Shown: one piece after another, positions 42,392-51,454 of the stretch
How positions within the stretch are numbered: the first letter of the stretch is position 1
How the letters are laid out: every line of letters starts with the position of its first letter
DNA from: an uncultured Clostridia bacterium
GTDB lineage: Bacteria > Bacillota > Clostridia > TANB77 > CAG-508
DNA length: 51,564 nucleotides
Assembly (NCBI GenBank): GCA_947591045.1
Contig: CANQCV010000010.1
Coordinates: 1-51,564 of the forward strand
Direction: 5' to 3'
Program-made: the position numbers and the translations under genes
Notes under the pieces: generated by a model
Told to the model about the DNA's origin: nothing
What the model saw: only the letters and a program-made list of their open reading frames with translations
Databases searched by the model: none

Positions 42392-44737
42392 CTATTTTTC
42401 ATTTTTTATTTCTTCTTCTGCTTCTTTTACAGCTTGTCCTTCATCCCAGAAATATCTTACACCTTTAACTTCTTGATATTGCTCATGTCCTTTTCCAATA
42501 AGCAAAATAATATCTCCTTTTTGTGCATTTTTCATGGCATATTTAATAGCCTCTTTTCTGTCATCAATAATGATATACTTTCCGTTACTTTTATTAATTC
42601 CAACGATAATATCATTATTAATTGATTCTATTTCTTCCCATCTAGGATTGTCTTCTGTTAAAATAATTAAATCTGCCCATTTGCCTGCAACTTCTCCCAT
42701 GTCATATCTTCTAGATTTAGCACGGTTTCCGCCACCGCCAAATATACATACCAATCTTTTAGGGTGATATTCAGAAATAGTATCCATTAAGTTATTCATT
42801 TCGTCTTCATTATGTGCATAATCTACTATAAATTTGTAAGTTTCATTTCCACTTACTAATTCCATTCTTCCCTTAACACTTATACTTTCTAAAGCATCTT
42901 GTATGTGTTTTTTAGAAATTCCAAGCTCATTTGCAATTGTCATTGCACATAAACTATTATACACAGAAAATCTTCCAGGAATTGACACTTTAAACTTACC
43001 GTCTATGTTGCCAGATACTTCAAATCCCATTCCTAAAAAATTATCTTCCATAATAAATTCTATGTTTGAAACTTTAACATCTACTTCACTATTATTTATT
43101 CCATATTTAACAATATTGCAAGTATGTTCTTTTATAACATCTTGCCATCTATTTGCATCTGCATTTATAATTCCAACTTTGCATTTTTTAAACAATAGAC
43201 TTTTGCAATATAAATATTCTTCAAAGCTTTCATGTTCAGCAGGTCCAATATGTTCTGGTGAAATATTTGTAAATACACCATAGTCAAAAGTAAATCCATC
43301 TACTCTATTCATTTTTAAGCCTTGAGAAGAAACTTCCATTACAGCATATTTACACTCTTCATCCACCATTTGTCTAAACATTTTTTGTATTTCATAACTT
43401 TCTGGAGTTGTATTATGAAGTTCTATTTTTTTATCTCCAATTAATGCACAAATTGTTCCAATTAGTCCCACTTTATTTCCTGCTTTTTCTAGCATTGATT
43501 TTAACATATATGATGTTGAAGTTTTGCCTGCTGTTCCAGTAATTCCAATTGTTGTAAGCTTATCTGCAGGATTTCCAAAATACACTGCTGACATTTTAGC
43601 TAAAGCCTCTTTTGAAGATTTTACCTTAATCACAGTAACATCTTCTTTTATATTCACATCTTTTTCAATAACAATAACATTTGCACCTTTTTGTATGGCA
43701 TCTGGTATGAATGAATGTGAATCTGATGTTGTACCAACTCTTGCAATAAATAAATCATTTTTTTCTACTTGTCTAGAATCATATTTAATATCCTCTATTT
43801 CTACTCCTTCTATGTGTCCTTTAATTAATTCATATTCCACATTTTCAAGTAAAGATTTTAAACTTTTAATTCTATTTTCATTTTTATTAATAATATGTGA
43901 CACATCTATTTCTGATTCAAATACAGTGTGAGATGGACCTTTCATAAACATGGTTCCTGTTTCTTCATCCCAGTTTGTCTCTAACACTCCACCTATTTGC
44001 TCTACAAACACATGCCTGTCGCATTTACCAGTTAAAACTGCTGCTACAGTTGCTGTACAACAACCTGTTCCACAGCCTATAGTTTCTCCTGTACCTCTTT
44101 CCCATTCTCTTATTTTAATATGATTTCTATCAACAATTTGTGCAAAAGTCACATTTGTCTTGTTTGGGAATAAATCTGTTCTATACTCTATGGTTTTTCC
44201 ATATTTTTCTACATCAAAATTTGCAACATCATCAATAAACATTACACAATGTGGGTTTCCCCATGATATTGCTGTGATATTAAATTCCTTATCTAAAACT
44301 TTTACAGGCTCATCTATAAATTCCATCTTATCTGTATTTACTGGTATTTTATTTGTATCTAATACAGGTTTACCTATATTTGCCTGAATATTTATAACTT
44401 TATTGTCATCATCTACAAACAACTTTACTTTTTGCATACCGCCTAAAGTTTCTATAATCAAGTCTGTTTTGTCTGTTAATCTATGTTCATACACATATTT
44501 ACTCATGCTCCTTAAAGCATTTCCACACATTTCGCCTTCTGTTCCATCTGGATTAAACATCCTCATTCTAAAATCTCCCTTACTAGAAGGGCATATTAAT
44601 ACTATTCCATCAGAACCTACTCCAAAATGTCTATTACTAATATATTTTGCAAGTTCACTTAAATTTTCTACCTTTTGGTTAATTGCATCAATATATACAT
44701 AGTCATTTCCATATGCTTGCATCTTTGTAAATTTCAT
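42392..44737 (-). CDS. DapF-MurE fusion
   Basis: A 781-residue two-enzyme fusion in which the product of the first half is the substrate of the second. Residues 1-275 are diaminopimelate epimerase: both catalytic cysteines are present (GEMCGNALR at about 70-78; GETIGCGTGCCTATVA at about 215-230). Residues 290-781 are UDP-MurNAc-tripeptide ligase: GITGTAGKTSTSY (ATP loop), FTNISPEHIG, and DNPR in TEDNPRWEE, which marks selectivity for meso-diaminopimelate. So DapF makes meso-DAP and MurE attaches it to the peptidoglycan precursor. The junction at about 275-295 is a short linker, and no frame break is seen. I infer direct or local substrate supply. Confidence 0.93.
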   Translation of the reverse strand: MKFTKMQAYGNDYVYIDAINQKVENLSELAKYISNRHFGVGSDGIVLICPSSKGDFRMRMFNPDGTEGEMCGNALRSMSKYVYEHRLTDKTDLIIETLGGMQKVKLFVDDDNKVINIQANIGKPVLDTNKIPVNTDKMEFIDEPVKVLDKEFNITAISWGNPHCVMFIDDVANFDVEKYGKTIEYRTDLFPNKTNVTFAQIVDRNHIKIREWERGTGETIGCGTGCCTATVAAVLTGKCDRHVFVEQIGGVLETNWDEETGTMFMKGPSHTVFESEIDVSHIINKNENRIKSLKSLLENVEYELIKGHIEGVEIEDIKYDSRQVEKNDLFIARVGTTSDSHSFIPDAIQKGANVIVIEKDVNIKEDVTVIKVKSSKEALAKMSAVYFGNPADKLTTIGITGTAGKTSTSYMLKSMLEKAGNKVGLIGTICALIGDKKIELHNTTPESYEIQKMFRQMVDEECKYAVMEVSSQGLKMNRVDGFTFDYGVFTNISPEHIGPAEHESFEEYLYCKSLLFKKCKVGIINADANRWQDVIKEHTCNIVKYGINNSEVDVKVSNIEFIMEDNFLGMGFEVSGNIDGKFKVSIPGRFSVYNSLCAMTIANELGISKKHIQDALESISVKGRMELVSGNETYKFIVDYAHNEDEMNNLMDTISEYHPKRLVCIFGGGGNRAKSRRYDMGEVAGKWADLIILTEDNPRWEEIESINNDIIVGINKSNGKYIIIDDRKEAIKYAMKNAQKGDIILLIGKGHEQYQEVKGVRYFWDEGQAVKEAEEEIKNEK

Positions 44738-44756
44738 ACTAGTACCTCTTTCCCCG

Positions 44757-45936
44757 TTATCTTAATGCTTGTTCCAAATCCGCAATAATATCGTCTGCAT
44801 CTTCAATACCTACGGATAATCTAAGTAAAGTATCTGTAATTCCTAATGCTTCTCTTATATCTTCTGAAATTTCTGTATGCGTTCTTGAAACAGGATGAGT
44901 AATTAAAGATTCTACTCCTCCTAGACTTTCTGCAAAAGTAACTAATTGCAATCTATTTAAAATATTATTTACTGTTTCTATGCTATCTACTCTAAAAGAA
45001 ATCATACCACCAAAACCAGTAGTTTGTCTTTTAGTTACCTCGTAATCTTTATGATCTTCAAATCCAACATAATATACTTTTTCTACTTTTGGATGGTTGC
45101 GTAACCATGTAGCTACTTTCATAGCATTTTCGTTATGTTTTTGCATTCTTAATGCAAGTGTTTTTATTCCTCTTAATAGTATCCATGAGTCCATTGGTCC
45201 GAAGTCCTGCTCCATTAATATACATTTGAATTTCTAACTTTTCACCTATTTCTTCGTCTTTTACTACTACAATTCCAGCTAGGACATCATTGTGACCACC
45301 TAAATACTTTGTACCACTATGAATTACAATATCTGCCCCTAATGTTAATGGTCTTTGGAAATATGGTGTTAAGAATGTATTATCTACTACAACTAACGCC
45401 CCTGCCTTATGTGCAATTTCTGATATTTTTTCAATATCTGCAACTTTCATCATAGGGTTTGTTGGTGTTTCAATTAAAACCATCTTTGTATTTGGTTTAA
45501 TAGTTTTCTTTAACAAGTCCAAATCAGATAAGTCTATACTATTACTTTCAATTCCATATGGCTTTAAAACTTCATTTACACATCTAAAAGTTCCTCCATA
45601 TACATCATCTGAATAAATAATGTGTTCACCTGCTTTTAATAATGATGTCACTAAAGATACAGCTGCCATTCCTGAATTTACAGCAAAAGCCCTGTTTCCT
45701 TCCTCTAAAATACACATTGTTCTTTCTAATTCTTCTCTTGTAGGGTTTACACATCTTGAATAATTGTATGGATCTTTCTTCTCAATTGAATGATGTTTAA
45801 ATGTAGCCGTTTGGTAAATTGGGAAACTAATTGAACCTGTTACAGGATCTGTTCCATATGCCCCATGTACTACTTTTGATTCGAATTTTAAATTTTCCTT
45901 TCTATTAGAATCTTTGTAATCATTAAAATTTTTCAT
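44757..45936 (-). CDS. Cys/Met transsulfuration PLP enzyme, with one +1 shift
   Basis: PLP-dependent enzyme of the cystathionine gamma-synthase/beta-lyase group, 392 residues when repaired. N-terminus: SKVVHGAYGTDPVTGSISFP. The PLP lysine motif is IHSGTKYLGGHNDVLAG at about 200-216, with cofactor-site text NPTREELE and VVDNTFLTP. At CGG 45199-45201 the zero frame leaves the family pattern and stops soon after; a +1 shift reads GGA, giving GAGLGPMDSWILLRGIKTLA, which matches the conserved GAVLGPFDSWLVLRGLKTL of the family. The C-terminus with SLGGVESLITHP is in the shifted frame. It has its own promoter upstream. MetB versus MetC/Mgl cannot be decided by eye. Confidence 0.88.
45199..45201 (-). 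other. CGG frameshift site 7 (transsulfuration enzyme)
   Basis: Coding strand GCAGGACTT-C-GGACCAATG. CGG follows CTT (Leu). A +1 shift reads GGA (Gly) and restores the conserved LGPxDSW block, the best-conserved context among the seven. Confidence 0.9.
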
Positions 45937-46028
45937 GTTTATTCACCTCAGAATATTTATTTTTATTTTTTCAGTATACTCTTAATTAAGAAGTATAAGC
46001 CTGAAGGCTTTTAAAACATTACATGGAC

Positions 46029-46057
46029 ATTATATATCAAATTTAAAAAATAGGCAA
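46029..46057 (-). promoter_or_regulatory. Promoter of the transsulfuration gene
   Basis: On the minus strand TTGCCT (46052-46057), 17 bases and TATAAT (46029-46034). The leader of about 85 bases holds two small hairpins but no SAM or T-box riboswitch that I can recognise. Confidence 0.65.
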
Positions 46058-46124
46058 GAAAATTGTACTAGATTATTTTGTTTACTATCACTTAATTAGA
46101 TTACCCTATTTTTAGCGCAAAAAG

Positions 46125-46148
46125 AATCCTGAGATTTCTCTCAGGATT
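46125..46148 (-). terminator. Terminator of the PepSY gene
   Basis: AATCCTGAGA and TCTCAGGATT form a perfect 10-bp stem, followed by CTTTTTG on the minus strand. Confidence 0.85.
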
Positions 46149-46190
46149 TGGTGCAGATATTAAAACAGAATTCTTACATTATATAATTTT

Positions 46191-47105
46191 TTAATCATTT
46201 TCTTTTTCATAATCTAATATTTTACCAGTTAAAGCATCAATTTCATAGCTGTATTCCATACCACCTTTGTAAAATTCAATTTCATATACTGTTTTACCAT
46301 CATCTCTATCTAATTTTGCCTTTTCAAAAGTTACATTTGATACTCCTGCATGTGTTAATGCAATTGATTTTGCTTTATCTATTCCAATATATGAACTATT
46401 ATTGTCCTTATTGGTATTACTTGTAGTTGTACTACTTTTTGAGTTTCCCTTAATATTTTCTATTTCTTTATTGCGAATTTTTCCTGTTTTTGCATCTATT
46501 TCATATTCATATTCTTTACTTGAAGTTTTAAATTCTATATCATATACTTTTATTCCATCATCTATATCTAGTTTTGCTTTTGTAAAAGTACATTTTGAAG
46601 CAGAAACTCCGGCATCAGATAATGCTTTATTTTTAGCAGTTTCTAAACTAATAATATCATTTGAATTTGTTTCTTCTTTTTGAGTATTGCTATCATTTTC
46701 TACATTATTTTTTGATTGTTCGTTATTTACTTCATTTTCATATTCTGTATTATTAGTTTCTTTTTGTTTTATTATCTCATCACTAGAATCCACTTCTTTT
46801 TTGATGATACTACCATTAGATGCTTTTATCCAATATTCATATTCTGTTCCATTTGAAACAAATTCTACATCATATATAAATTGTCCATTTTCAAATTCAA
46901 ATTCTGTTTTTAATTCTTTTGCTTCCGAAGGGTCTATTCCTGCATCTACAAAAGCAAAATTTTGAGCATTATCTTTCCCTATTGATGAGCTTTCTGCAAA
47001 TGAAGTAGTTGCAAATATTGCTATAACTGCAATGATAGCTATTAATAGTGCAATACATAAATTAGTTATTATTCCTTTTTTGTGATTTTTAAAAAATTCT
47101 TTCAT
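46191..47105 (-). CDS. Triple PepSY domain membrane protein
   Basis: A 304-residue protein. The membrane anchor is at about residues 13-32 (LCIALLIAIIAVIAIFATT), and the rest is extracellular. Three PepSY domains are at about residues 42-105, 150-215 and 240-302; each has the pattern NA/KAxxxALxxAGV ... YEIEFxxxxxEYxYEIDAxTGKI (for example YDIEFKTSSKEYEYEIDAKTG). PepSY proteins inhibit or regulate proteases or act as envelope sensors. It lies directly downstream of a two-component system on the same strand, which suggests it is part of the sensing pathway or its regulated output. Confidence 0.9.
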   Translation of the reverse strand: MKEFFKNHKKGIITNLCIALLIAIIAVIAIFATTSFAESSSIGKDNAQNFAFVDAGIDPSEAKELKTEFEFENGQFIYDVEFVSNGTEYEYWIKASNGSIIKKEVDSSDEIIKQKETNNTEYENEVNNEQSKNNVENDSNTQKEETNSNDIISLETAKNKALSDAGVSASKCTFTKAKLDIDDGIKVYDIEFKTSSKEYEYEIDAKTGKIRNKEIENIKGNSKSSTTTSNTNKDNNSSYIGIDKAKSIALTHAGVSNVTFEKAKLDRDDGKTVYEIEFYKGGMEYSYEIDALTGKILDYEKEND

Positions 47106-47173
47106 AAATTTTCCTCCTCGTATTTCTATTTTTTATTATTATATATATTAAATATTAGAAATTCATTAGAAGA

Positions 47174-48577
47174 TTAAATTTTTTGAAAAAATATATAAAA
47201 TTTACTTCCTTTTCCAAATTCGCTTTCTACTTTTATTTTTCCATTGTGAAATTGAACAATTTCATATACCATCGAAAGTCCTAAGCCTGCTCCTAATCCT
47301 GAGTGAGATGAGTCAACTTGATAAAATCTATCAAAAATTTTCTCTTGATCTTCTTTTTTTATTCCAATTCCATCATCTTGTACAAGTAAAGTAATTTGAT
47401 TATTTGTATTAGTTAAATTAACAAATATATTTCCATTCTGATTTCCGTATTTGTAAGCATTATTTATTAAATTTATTAATAATCTTGATAGTAATTCGTA
47501 ATTTCCATTAATAAATAAATTTTGTTTTACATCAAAAGACAATGTAATATTTTTTTCTTTAATTAATTTTAAATCCATGCATATTGAATTAGTTAACTCA
47601 CTTAAATTAATTTTTTCTTTTTTATATTTCTCACTTTGTATTTCTAATCTAGTAAAGTCTAACATATCATTAATTAATTTGGACATATTTTGACTTTGCC
47701 TTGCAATTATTTCAAAATCTTTTTTATATTCATCTACTGTTTTATCTTTTTCCAAAGATAATTGAGATTGTGCCAAAATAACTGATAATGGTGTACGAAG
47801 TTCATGTGAAGCATCAGAAATGAATTGTTGCTCTTTTAAAAAGTTGTTTTCTAATTTATCTAGCATTTCATTAAAACTACCTGCAAGCTCATGTAATTCG
47901 TCATTTCCAACTCCTATATCTATTCTCTTTTTTAGTTCTCCGTCATTTCCTATTTGTTTTGCAGTAGTAGATATTTTATGAATTGGACTTAACATTTTCT
48001 TTACTATGATATATCCACCTATAAGCGAAAAACAAATAATAAGTGGGAAAACAATTAAAGATAATTTTACAATAGATTCAACTTGTTTGTTGCCTTGTTC
48101 TTCTGATACAATTCCTCTAAGCCACAAATTATCTATATCATCTAATGGTATTTTTTTATCAAATATATAATATATAGTTCCATCAATTTTCATTTCTTGA
48201 ATAACTGAATCAGTAAATGTTAATGATGATATTTCTTTTGAAATAGGATTTTCACCATAAATAAGTGTCTTATCTTCTTTATAAAGCGCAGTATAAACTT
48301 CATTAATATGTTGCAAAAATGTTGCTGATATTTTTAAATATCCTTTTTCATAATTAATTATGTGGTCCACTTTATTTATTTCTATATTATCCGTAGATTT
48401 ATAATATTCAAATTCATCTAAATTATTTTGTACAGTCTGTATCAAAGTATCTTTAATACCTTTATGTACAATGTTATATTCAATAGAAAAAATTATGCCA
48501 TAAGTAATTGACACAATGATTGTAACAATCAAAGCAAACCAAAGCATAATTTTTAAACCAATACTCATTTTCTTCAT
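47174..48577 (-). CDS. Sensor histidine kinase
   Basis: Membrane sensor kinase, 467 residues. Two membrane segments (about 10-30 and 175-195) flank an extracellular sensor loop. A HAMP linker follows, then HisKA with DASHELRTPLSVILAQSQ (phospho-His) at about 250-268, and a HATPase domain with NLINNAYKYGN, DDGIGI and GAGLGLSMVYEIV. All boxes are present. Its ATG overlaps the end of the response regulator gene by 4 bases (ATGA). The signal is unknown; the downstream PepSY protein may take part. Confidence 0.95.
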   Translation of the reverse strand: MKKMSIGLKIMLWFALIVTIIVSITYGIIFSIEYNIVHKGIKDTLIQTVQNNLDEFEYYKSTDNIEINKVDHIINYEKGYLKISATFLQHINEVYTALYKEDKTLIYGENPISKEISSLTFTDSVIQEMKIDGTIYYIFDKKIPLDDIDNLWLRGIVSEEQGNKQVESIVKLSLIVFPLIICFSLIGGYIIVKKMLSPIHKISTTAKQIGNDGELKKRIDIGVGNDELHELAGSFNEMLDKLENNFLKEQQFISDASHELRTPLSVILAQSQLSLEKDKTVDEYKKDFEIIARQSQNMSKLINDMLDFTRLEIQSEKYKKEKINLSELTNSICMDLKLIKEKNITLSFDVKQNLFINGNYELLSRLLINLINNAYKYGNQNGNIFVNLTNTNNQITLLVQDDGIGIKKEDQEKIFDRFYQVDSSHSGLGAGLGLSMVYEIVQFHNGKIKVESEFGKGSKFYIFFQKI

Positions 48578-49254
48578 GAGTTTACTTCTCCTTTTAAAAT
48601 ATATCCTTGACCATGAATCGTATGAATTAATTTTATATTATGTCCTTCATCAATTTTTTTCCTTAAATAACTTATATATACATCTACAACATTAGTTCCA
48701 CCCTCATAATCTAGATTCCAAATATGGTCTTCTATCTTTTTTCTTGATAGTAAAATTCCTTTATTAAGCATTAGGTACTCTAATAGGGCATATTCTTTTG
48801 ATGAAAGATTGATTATTTTGTCTCCTCTTTTTACTATATGTGATGTACAATCCATAGTTAAGTCTTCTACTTCTAATATTTTATTTGTAACGCTAAAAGA
48901 ACTTCTTATTAGACTTCTAATCCTAGCTGATAATTCTAGTAAGGAAAATGGTTTTACTAAATAATCATTTGCTCCACTATCTAAGCCTTTTACTTTATCT
49001 AATATAGAGTCTTTTGCTGTTAAAAATAGTACTGGTGTTGCTTTTCCAAGATTTCTTATATGACTTAATACACTATAACCATCAGCTTTAGGCATCATAA
49101 TGTCTAAAATTATTATATCATAATCTACTACGTCTATTAACTCTATTGCTTCTTCCCCATCAAAACAATTATCAACACTATAACCTTCTGATGTTAACTT
49201 TTGAACAAGAATATTATTTAAATCTTTTTCATCTTCTGCAATTAAAATACGCAT
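48574..49254 (-). CDS. OmpR-family response regulator
   Basis: A 226-residue response regulator. The receiver domain has the acidic pair AEDEKD, the phospho-Asp in IIILDIMMP at about residue 51 and the conserved Lys in LVKPF. The winged-helix DNA-binding domain spans about 130-224 (SSKEYALLEYLMLNKGILLS, then VVDVYISYLRKKID). It is the partner of the histidine kinase downstream, overlapped by 4 bases. Likely targets include the PepSY gene, by context. Confidence 0.95.
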   Translation of the reverse strand: MRILIAEDEKDLNNILVQKLTSEGYSVDNCFDGEEAIELIDVVDYDIIILDIMMPKADGYSVLSHIRNLGKATPVLFLTAKDSILDKVKGLDSGANDYLVKPFSLLELSARIRSLIRSSFSVTNKILEVEDLTMDCTSHIVKRGDKIINLSSKEYALLEYLMLNKGILLSRKKIEDHIWNLDYEGGTNVVDVYISYLRKKIDEGHNIKLIHTIHGQGYILKGEVNS

Positions 49255-49303
49255 GATATCACTTTCTTTTTATAAATATTTTTTTGTTTTTCTTATCTAA
49301 CTA

Positions 49304-50140
49304 TTAATTATCATTGTAACCATAACCATCAGATTTCCTTGATAGCATTACCTTTTTCCAGTAATTTTCTCTTGAAATAATAAATTCTTTATCTGTTCCT
49401 ATTGCATACCATTCTAATAATGTGAATGTAAAGTTTTTTCTAATATATTCATTATTTAATTGTAACATTTCTTTATTGCCACCATTTTTAGAATATATAT
49501 AACAACTCCATCTTTGCCATATTCCCTCTTGCCCATAAGCACTTCCAATATATTTCTTTCCATTGCTCCTATCAAATAGCATATATATACCTGTTACATT
49601 TTCTAGTTTTCTTTTCCACTCATCTATATTATTATTTACTATTACTTCTAATTCTTGAAATGTTAAATTGATATTGTTATACCCTTCAAATGCAACTCCT
49701 TTATATGGTTTTTTTAATATTTCTACCACTTTCATATCTGCTAAAACATTTTCTGCATTTCTTTTTAACTGTTGTGTAGTGTTTTTATATTCTACTATAA
49801 GTCTTCCAATTAAGTTTTGATAATCAGAAACAGGAGTTAGGTCATAACCCACATTATTTGTTATTTCATAAAAGTTTGCTTTCTTACTTACTTCATATAT
49901 TCCTGCAAAAACCCATTGTTCATAGCTCACAGTATAATACCTAACAAATGCAATAACTCTTTGCCTTGATAGAGCATCATTATCACCTTTCCATGCAATC
50001 CAATTTAGTAACCAATTAAAATTTCTGCTCATAACTACTAATGGTTCATCATAACTATTAGATACCATAAACCTAATTTTGTAATTTTGTATCTCATTTT
50101 CTGGTATATTTAATATATCATTTAATAATATCTCTTTCAT
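49304..50140 (-). CDS. GIY-YIG nuclease domain protein
   Basis: A 278-residue protein. Residues 180-275 are a GIY-YIG nuclease domain: VTGIYMLFDRSNGKKYIGSA holds the two motifs (GIY, YIG), then the conserved Arg in WQRWSCYI, and LLEWYAIGTDKEFIISRENYW with the metal Glu late in the domain. The N-terminal 170 residues have a separate mixed alpha/beta domain (ILNIPENEIQNYKIRFMV; VIAFVRYYT) that I do not recognise. GIY-YIG enzymes of this type occur in mobile elements, repair and restriction. It lies about 750 bp from the candidate attachment site. Role unknown. Confidence 0.85.
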   Translation of the reverse strand: MKEILLNDILNIPENEIQNYKIRFMVSNSYDEPLVVMSRNFNWLLNWIAWKGDNDALSRQRVIAFVRYYTVSYEQWVFAGIYEVSKKANFYEITNNVGYDLTPVSDYQNLIGRLIVEYKNTTQQLKRNAENVLADMKVVEILKKPYKGVAFEGYNNINLTFQELEVIVNNNIDEWKRKLENVTGIYMLFDRSNGKKYIGSAYGQEGIWQRWSCYIYSKNGGNKEMLQLNNEYIRKNFTFTLLEWYAIGTDKEFIISRENYWKKVMLSRKSDGYGYNDN

Positions 50141-50526
50141 ATAATTTTCTCCCTAATATTTTTTATTTTATTTGCTATCAATTATATCACTAACTTAAAT
50201 ATTGTTCAATTTAAAAAATGCAATACAATAGTTATTTTAATGTATTTTTATTGATATATCAATTCTTTCACAGATTATGGAAGATAACTTGCTATTGAAA
50301 ATGTACTATAAAAACTGGGCATATTGCATTAAATGCGCTAAAATAAAAGATATACGGGGTATAAGAATTTTTTCATGAAAATAAATATAAAATATAATTT
50401 TTTGCAAACCTTTGTTTATATTTCTGTTAACTTTTATTCAAATTCTTTATATAATTTAAAAAGAAAATAAGGAAAAGCAGAGTGTGGTATCATCTCAATT
50501 CTTAAAAAGAAAGTGAGGTGATGCAT
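50141..50526. other. 386-bp gap before the small peptide gene
   Basis: AT-rich. It contains a plus-strand promoter-like TATAAT near 50450 that may serve the small peptide gene, and room for an antisense RNA. No open frame is supported. Confidence 0.4.
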
Positions 50527-50664
50527 ATGTTAGAAGAGGCATTAATGCAATTATTGATTTTGTCATTAATTACAAATGTAGCTCTTGCTATCATCTCTTT
50601 TGTTTTAATTATAGCTTTGGTTATAATTACATATAAAGAGAATCACATCTCTGCTAGCCGTTAG
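50527..50664 (+). CDS. 45-residue hydrophobic peptide, possible type I toxin
   Basis: The peptide starts MLEEALMQLLILSLITNVAL, has a single long hydrophobic segment and a short charged tail (YKENHISASR). GAGGTG is 7 bases before ATG 50527. A perfect 14-bp hairpin spans its last codons (50639-50652 with 50663-50676). Size, Glu-Ala-Leu start, single membrane segment and 3' hairpin resemble the holin-like toxins of type I toxin-antitoxin systems (BsrG/TxpA type). I see no certain antitoxin RNA. The likeness is by pattern, not by a defining motif. Confidence 0.5.
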   Translation: MLEEALMQLLILSLITNVALAIISFVLIIALVIITYKENHISASR

Positions 50665-50676
50665 AGATGTGATTCT
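50639..50676 (+). terminator. 14-bp hairpin at the peptide gene 3' end
   Basis: AGAATCACATCTCT pairs perfectly with AGAGATGTGATTCT. The T-run after it is weak, so it may also be a stability element. Confidence 0.65.
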
Positions 50677-50889
50677 TTAATCATATTCTTAATGGTACCA
50701 CACTTTGTGGCTCCTTATTTTCTATATTTATTATAGTATATATTTTTTATATGTCAATTATTTTAAATCAAACTTTTCTTATTTTGTTTCTTTGTCTATC
50801 CAATCCAGAAAATCTTTATTTATATGGAAATAGGTACGGTTCTCTTTTCCACAAAAAACGCACTAACAAATGGATGCGTTTTTATATTT

Positions 50890-50945
50890 TGGTGCAGATG
50901 GCCGGAATCGAACCGGCACGGTTTATTCAACCGCAGGATTTTAAG
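50890..50945 (-). tRNA. 3' fragment of tRNA-Leu (anticodon TAA), likely att site
   Basis: The minus strand reads from the anticodon loop (CTTAAAATCC), through the variable arm (CGGTT-GAATA-AACCG) and T arm (GCCGGTTCGATTCCGGC), to CATCTGCACCA. The 5' half of the tRNA is absent; unrelated AT-rich sequence begins right at the anticodon loop. This is what remains at one end when an element integrates at the anticodon loop of a tRNA gene. The intact gene should lie at the far end of the element, to the right of the window. Confidence 0.88.
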
Positions 50946-51332
50946 TTATGCTATCATTTTATTATTTAGTGATAGATACTGATATTTAATAGCATTATGT
51001 TTGTATCAAATTGCAATTATTTCAAGCAATTTGATTACTTTTTATTGTAACAATAATGATTTTAAATATATAAAATTCTAATTAAACTTTTTAAAGTTTT
51101 GTTAGAAAATTGTTAGAAATATTTTAAACAGTATAAAACTTCCTTTATTCAGAATAAATTTTGCCTATACTAAACACAAAAGCAAATATGCTTTTGTGAA
51201 ATAGCAATATGAAAATTGTTATCAATTTTTGTATTGCTATTTTTTAACTAAATTGCGATTAGCATATTTAGTTAAAACCTAAAAAATATCGAAGTATATT
51301 TTTTAGGTAAACGGGTGTAGGGTGTCCCTACC
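50946..51332. other. Left end of integrated element, non-coding
   Basis: This region starts at the tRNA fragment and shows several hairpins: CAAATTGC/GCAATTTG near 51008-51034, CACAAAAGCA/TGCTTTTGTG at about 51175-51198, a T-tailed AATAGCAATA/TATTGCTATT stem near 51201-51245, and ACCTAAAAAATA/TATTTTTTAGGT near 51277-51308. No coding frame is supported. Confidence 0.55.
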
Positions 51333-51387
51333 ACACTGACACTTTTTTGCTGAAGGCAATAAAAGTGTCGTAGTGTGTTACAACACA
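51333..51387 (+). other. oriT of a MOBV-type mobilizable element
   Basis: CACACTGACACTTTT (51333-51347) and AAAAGTGTCGTAGTGTG (51361-51377) form an inverted repeat with a 2-base bulge. The right arm carries TAGTGTGTTA (51371-51380), the nick-site sequence of the pMV158 family, where cleavage is at G/T in GTGTG/TTA. It lies 75 bp upstream of a Mob/Pre relaxase start, the usual order. Confidence 0.88.
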
Positions 51388-51454
51388 TCCTAAAATAAGC
51401 AAATATTTTTATATGGCTAGTGTTAATGCTTTAGCCAATCAAGGAGGTTATAAA

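Noticed and set aside
46149..46159. tggtgcagat near the PepSY terminator, resembling the tRNA-Leu 3' end
   Set aside because: Only ten bases match the fragment at 50890, and no T arm follows. I consider it chance.
45937..46190. SAM or T-box riboswitch upstream of the transsulfuration gene
   Set aside because: The leader of about 85 bases has only two small hairpins and no T-box sequence, specifier loop or SAM-riboswitch core.
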